DNA of 64,000 bases from positions 388,577-452,576 of the forward strand of contig JXTC01000168.1 in NCBI GenBank assembly GCA_002914845.1, given 5' to 3'. This document shows positions 60,663 to 64,000 of this stretch, piece by piece; position 1 is the first letter of the stretch, and each line of letters starts with the position of its first letter. The DNA comes from Trema orientale (taxonomy: Eukaryota > Streptophyta > Magnoliopsida > Rosales > Cannabaceae). A model generated the notes under the pieces. It was not told where the DNA came from. It did no database searches and saw nothing but the letters and a program-made list of their open reading frames with translations. A program made the position numbers and the translations under genes.

Positions 60663-63576
60663 CACTATAACAAAAATTCTCATATATGGCATCTAGAATT
60701 GTCACTATTACTTATTTTTAATGACATTTGTGTACGATTAAAAGTTCTAGTGATATTTGAAATGTCACTATATCATCATTTTTAGTAGCATTTATCAAAT
60801 GCTATTAAATTGTATTAGTATCGCTTTCGAATGTTACTAAATTATTTAGTTAATTGATAAAAGATGTTTTAATTATCTAAAAAAGGTTTTGGTGACTTTT
60901 AAAAGTGTTACTGAAGCATATTAATGACATTTAAAAAATGTCACTGATTTAGTCACATTATAAAGGTGTTAAAATGGGCTGGGCCAAATGGACTGGCTCG
61001 CGGCCCGTTATTTTGGCCTGCAACCCGGCCCGCCAAATATAATTTTTACTTTTATTTTTTTAAGTTTTTAAATAAATTTAAATACAAAATCCTTTCCAAT
61101 ACTTATAAATACACATTCTTTTACTCTTTTTTTCACACTTTTAAATTTCAGTCTAATTCTAAATAATTTTCTTAGGATTTTTTTTATTTTAAACTTTTTT
61201 TTTTTCAACTATTCAACTTGCATACCTTTAGCTTATTTAATTATTTTTAAATTTTTGTCAATAGAAAAAGAACATAATATATTATTTATTTTTTTATAAG
61301 TTTTAATTTTAAATTTCTAATATGGCCCTTCTAGGGCCCGCCTAGGAGCCCGATGGGCCTATAGGCCTGGTTGGGCTCAACTTTAAAAATTTTGGACGGC
61401 TCAGCCCGTTCGTCTTTCTAAGCCCATTTTGGGCTGGCAGGGCCGGGCCGGCCTGCCCATTTTGACACCTCTAAGTTATAATAAACCTTCAGTACTAGCC
61501 ACTAAAATTTCCGTTATAAAAGGTGTTGGTCAGAAAACAAAACCTGCTACTAACATTTGGTAATTGCTAATTATAGATAGGTATCTTTTTTTTTTTTTTT
61601 CAATGTATTGAATTTAGATGAAGCTAATTAATTTTCAAGGTTTATATTTTTAATACTATTTCGTAATCAAAGAAATAACTCCAATCTAATATTAACTATA
61701 AATAAAAAAAAGAAAATAAAAAGAAAAATATTTCTTAATAAAATATTCAATTTACATCAATTCAAAATTAAAACAAAAATGTATCTAATTTAAGGCTACA
61801 AAACAAATCATCTTCTAAATATAGGCGTATTAATTTCTTGACTTTGCTTGAATCTTTGTGCACTCATCTCATATGCATGTCTCATCATGTTTCTGAAAAA
61901 AATAAACAAATAAGAGAGAAATAAATAATATTTTACTATGGAAAATTATATAGAAGTCTCTTATAGAAGTAGAAAGATAAAAGACAAATGACAAAAGATA
62001 GATATTTAAAAAAAAAAAAAAAAAAAAAAGGATAGAAAAGAGATATACTTATAGATCAAATTCTATAGACATATCCTTTCAGTTTTATCGTAATTTCATG
62101 CTACCCAAACCATTTTTTTCCTCGCTAGAAACGTGTTGTATCAAATGAATAAATCTAACAAATAATTCAGAGAAAAAATAAAAAACTATTAATAAAATTT
62201 AACAAAAAATCTCTCGATATAAAATGAAGTATGAAATAAAAATTTAAGGTGACTTCAGGATTATTCTAGCTTTAGAAAATAGATGAAGGCTGTGAAAGAA
62301 AAGAAGATGAAATTTTGAGAGCTAAACTTAATCTAAATAGAAGCAGAGTTGATGAAAAAAGACAGGATCTAGTCGTGGATGAGTTAGCTTTTATTTTAAA
62401 TTTGTTTCAATTTTGTTGTATGATAAATTTTAGGAACTCTAAAAAAAATTAAATTAAAATTTTTACTTTAAATTTTTGGAAATTGGAAAAATTAAAATTC
62501 GTTCGCCTTAGTAATTTCAAATTTGAATTTTTAAACCATAACCTTGATCAAAACACGCATTTTTAGATTGAAATTTTAGAAATAATCATTAATTATGTAA
62601 CTCTATACTTTATTTGAATAATGATCGGAACACCACAAAGTTGCACAAAAAAGTTACACCAATGATGTGGCATCTAATAAAATTACTATTTTATCTATGA
62701 GTGGGACCACACCATTCAAAATTTAGTGATTGATATGAATATCAACTCATATGGTGTAAATTTTTAGTGTAAGTTATTAGTGTCCCTAGTGTTACTCAAT
62801 TTATTCTAAAGACAATTACAATATTGAATGCTTTGAACTGAATCTTGCGTATCAAGTTTTTTTTTTTCGTTTTTTTAATAAGAGTTTATTCTCGAGATAA
62901 TCCATTAATATTAATTCTGTTTTGCTTGTAAAACTAATTAATAACTTCGTATATATGTTTTATTCAAAAAAAAAAAAAAAAGAACTTCATATATATGTTA
63001 TTTTTATGTCAACGTTTCTTTAGTTTTGATATTATATTACTATTTTATCGTTAAACTTCTTTTCAAAACAAAATATTTAATTTTAATCAAATTGAATATG
63101 ATAAAATTAATAAAAAATTAGAGAGACACGCACGAAGTACCTAAATTCCTCTCCCTCCTTTTCCCCCCCCTAAAAAAAGGATATGTTTTATCTTTAGAAT
63201 TATTCTTTTCATTTTGTTCTATTTCCTAAAATTACAACAATTTCTAGTCTTCTAGACAAATAAGTGATTTTTTTTTTAAAGATGATAAACAAGTGATATT
63301 TTGAGATATCACTAAATCTAAAATTTAGTTACATTTTTCAAATGGTACTTAATCCAAATTTAGTAACAATTCTAAAATGCTATTAAATCAAAATATTAAT
63401 GACATTTGAAAAATATCAATATATCTAAATTATAAAAATTGTATTTGAAAGATTATAATATCCTTATAAATTAATGACATTTTTCAGTGAATGCCACTAA
63501 ATATATTAATATTGTGATATTTTTCAGGTTAATGTCACTGAAAAAAAGGCCACTATTTCTTATTTTTATTGTAGTG
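60663..63576. mobile_element. CACTA (En/Spm)-like non-autonomous element
   Basis: The left terminus CACTATAACAAAAATTC pairs with the inverse of the right terminus TTTTTATTGTAGTG. Both subterminal regions hold many AATGACATTT / AAATGTCACT-type repeats in both orientations (60715-60960 and 63310-63545), as in CACTA elements. The 3-bp flanks (CAT and TGT) do not match. No intact transposase was found. A second transposon sits at 60964-61471. Confidence 0.65.
60964..61471. mobile_element. hAT-like MITE nested in the CACTA-like element
   Basis: The ends AGGTGTTAAAATGGGCTGGG and ...GGCCTGCCCATTTTGACACCT are inverted and GC-rich, around an AT-rich centre. Many GGCCCG/CGGGCC blocks lie next to the ends. 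The flanks CATTATAA and AGTTATAA may be a decayed 8-bp duplication. Confidence 0.7.
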
Positions 63577-63842
63577 TGTGTATTTTATTTATATTTTCAT
63601 TTTTAGATTGCTTTTTTATATTCAAATCTTATTATAATATATACTCGTGGATATGGAATAAATAAAATAGAAGAGCACATCCATCTTATATCTCCTTTTG
63701 TTATGAATAAAACGAAATGTGTGACAAAAAAGATAATAATATAGAATGTTTTAATAGTTTAAAGACCAAATTATAAAATTTAGAATTTAGGTATCCAAGT
63801 GGGACTTTTCCCCAATTTAGACACCAAAAGGATCATTAATGT

Positions 63843-64000
63843 TATCTATTCTATTTATCTATTTTGTATTGGAAGAGTTTTTATTTTTTTTCGAAAGATA
63901 TATTGCATGATTTGGAAGGGGCGGGGTTAGGCAAACTGGTTGGTTGCTGACGTGATAATCCACTTGTTTAGTTAATCATATATCTTAATCTTAAAAAAAA
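63843..64000. other. Window end, nothing recognised
   Basis: AT-rich; no gene or delimited repeat. Confidence 0.5.

Larger units (their letters stand above)
60385..63842. mobile_element. Outer element with inverted ends of about 90 bp enclosing a CACTA-like element
   Basis: The left arm (TTAATGACTTTATTGATCTC, TCCTAAATTTTATATTTTAT, TTTTGGTCATTAAATTAT) is inverted at 63755-63842 (ATAATTTGG-like, AATTTAGAATTTAGG, GATCATTAA). No target duplication identified, so it is uncertain whether the arms belong to one element or to two facing copies. Confidence 0.5.

Noticed and set aside
61790..61900. Possible exon of a CACTA transposase on the minus strand
   Set aside because: A short frame (MMRHAYEMSAQRFKQ...) looked protein-like, but it is too short and the flanks are degenerate, so no call can be supported.

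Overview
This window is nuclear DNA from a flowering plant, most likely a eudicot. It is AT-rich. Its genes have many short introns, and between and inside them lie many small nested transposons. I cannot name the species. Coding assignments come from reading the translations against families I know; no search was run. Nothing resembles a prokaryotic operon, CRISPR array or defence island.

Layout. 0-3 kb: intergenic DNA with two copies of a MITE family and a Tourist-like element. 3.9-10.6 kb (+): a 15-exon MLO gene of clade I (MLO4/11/14-like, 563 aa). 11.2-12.0 kb (-): a secreted glycine-rich/proline-rich wall-type protein, convergent with MLO. 13.8-15.5 kb (-): a conserved 60-residue single-pass membrane protein. 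15.5-19.9 kb: nested elements, including an hAT-type element carrying a Helitron. 20.0-27.6 kb (-): a 10-exon choline transporter-like gene (CTL1/CHER1-like, 700 aa). 27.6-40.4 kb: repeats, including a Mutator-like element that carries the 5' part of a WD40-protein gene and is split by a non-autonomous LTR retrotransposon. 40.8-43.9 kb (+): a 7-exon PRMT10 gene (373 aa). 44.9-45.2 kb (+): an 84-residue tail-anchored-type protein. 45.2-64 kb: no intact gene, only Mutator-like, Tourist-like and CACTA-like elements, an LTR-like segment and tandem duplications.

The host genes do not form a pathway: a membrane calcium/calmodulin-linked protein, a wall protein, a lipid/choline trafficking transporter, an arginine methyltransferase and two small membrane proteins. 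The most informative features are in the repeats. One MITE family has four copies, each with a perfect 9-bp target duplication. A transposon appears to have taken up a gene fragment and was then broken by an LTR element. A Helitron sits inside an hAT element. Two genes each use one GC-AG intron. Single-N positions at 17375 and 18997, next to near-identical duplications, are probably assembly seams.
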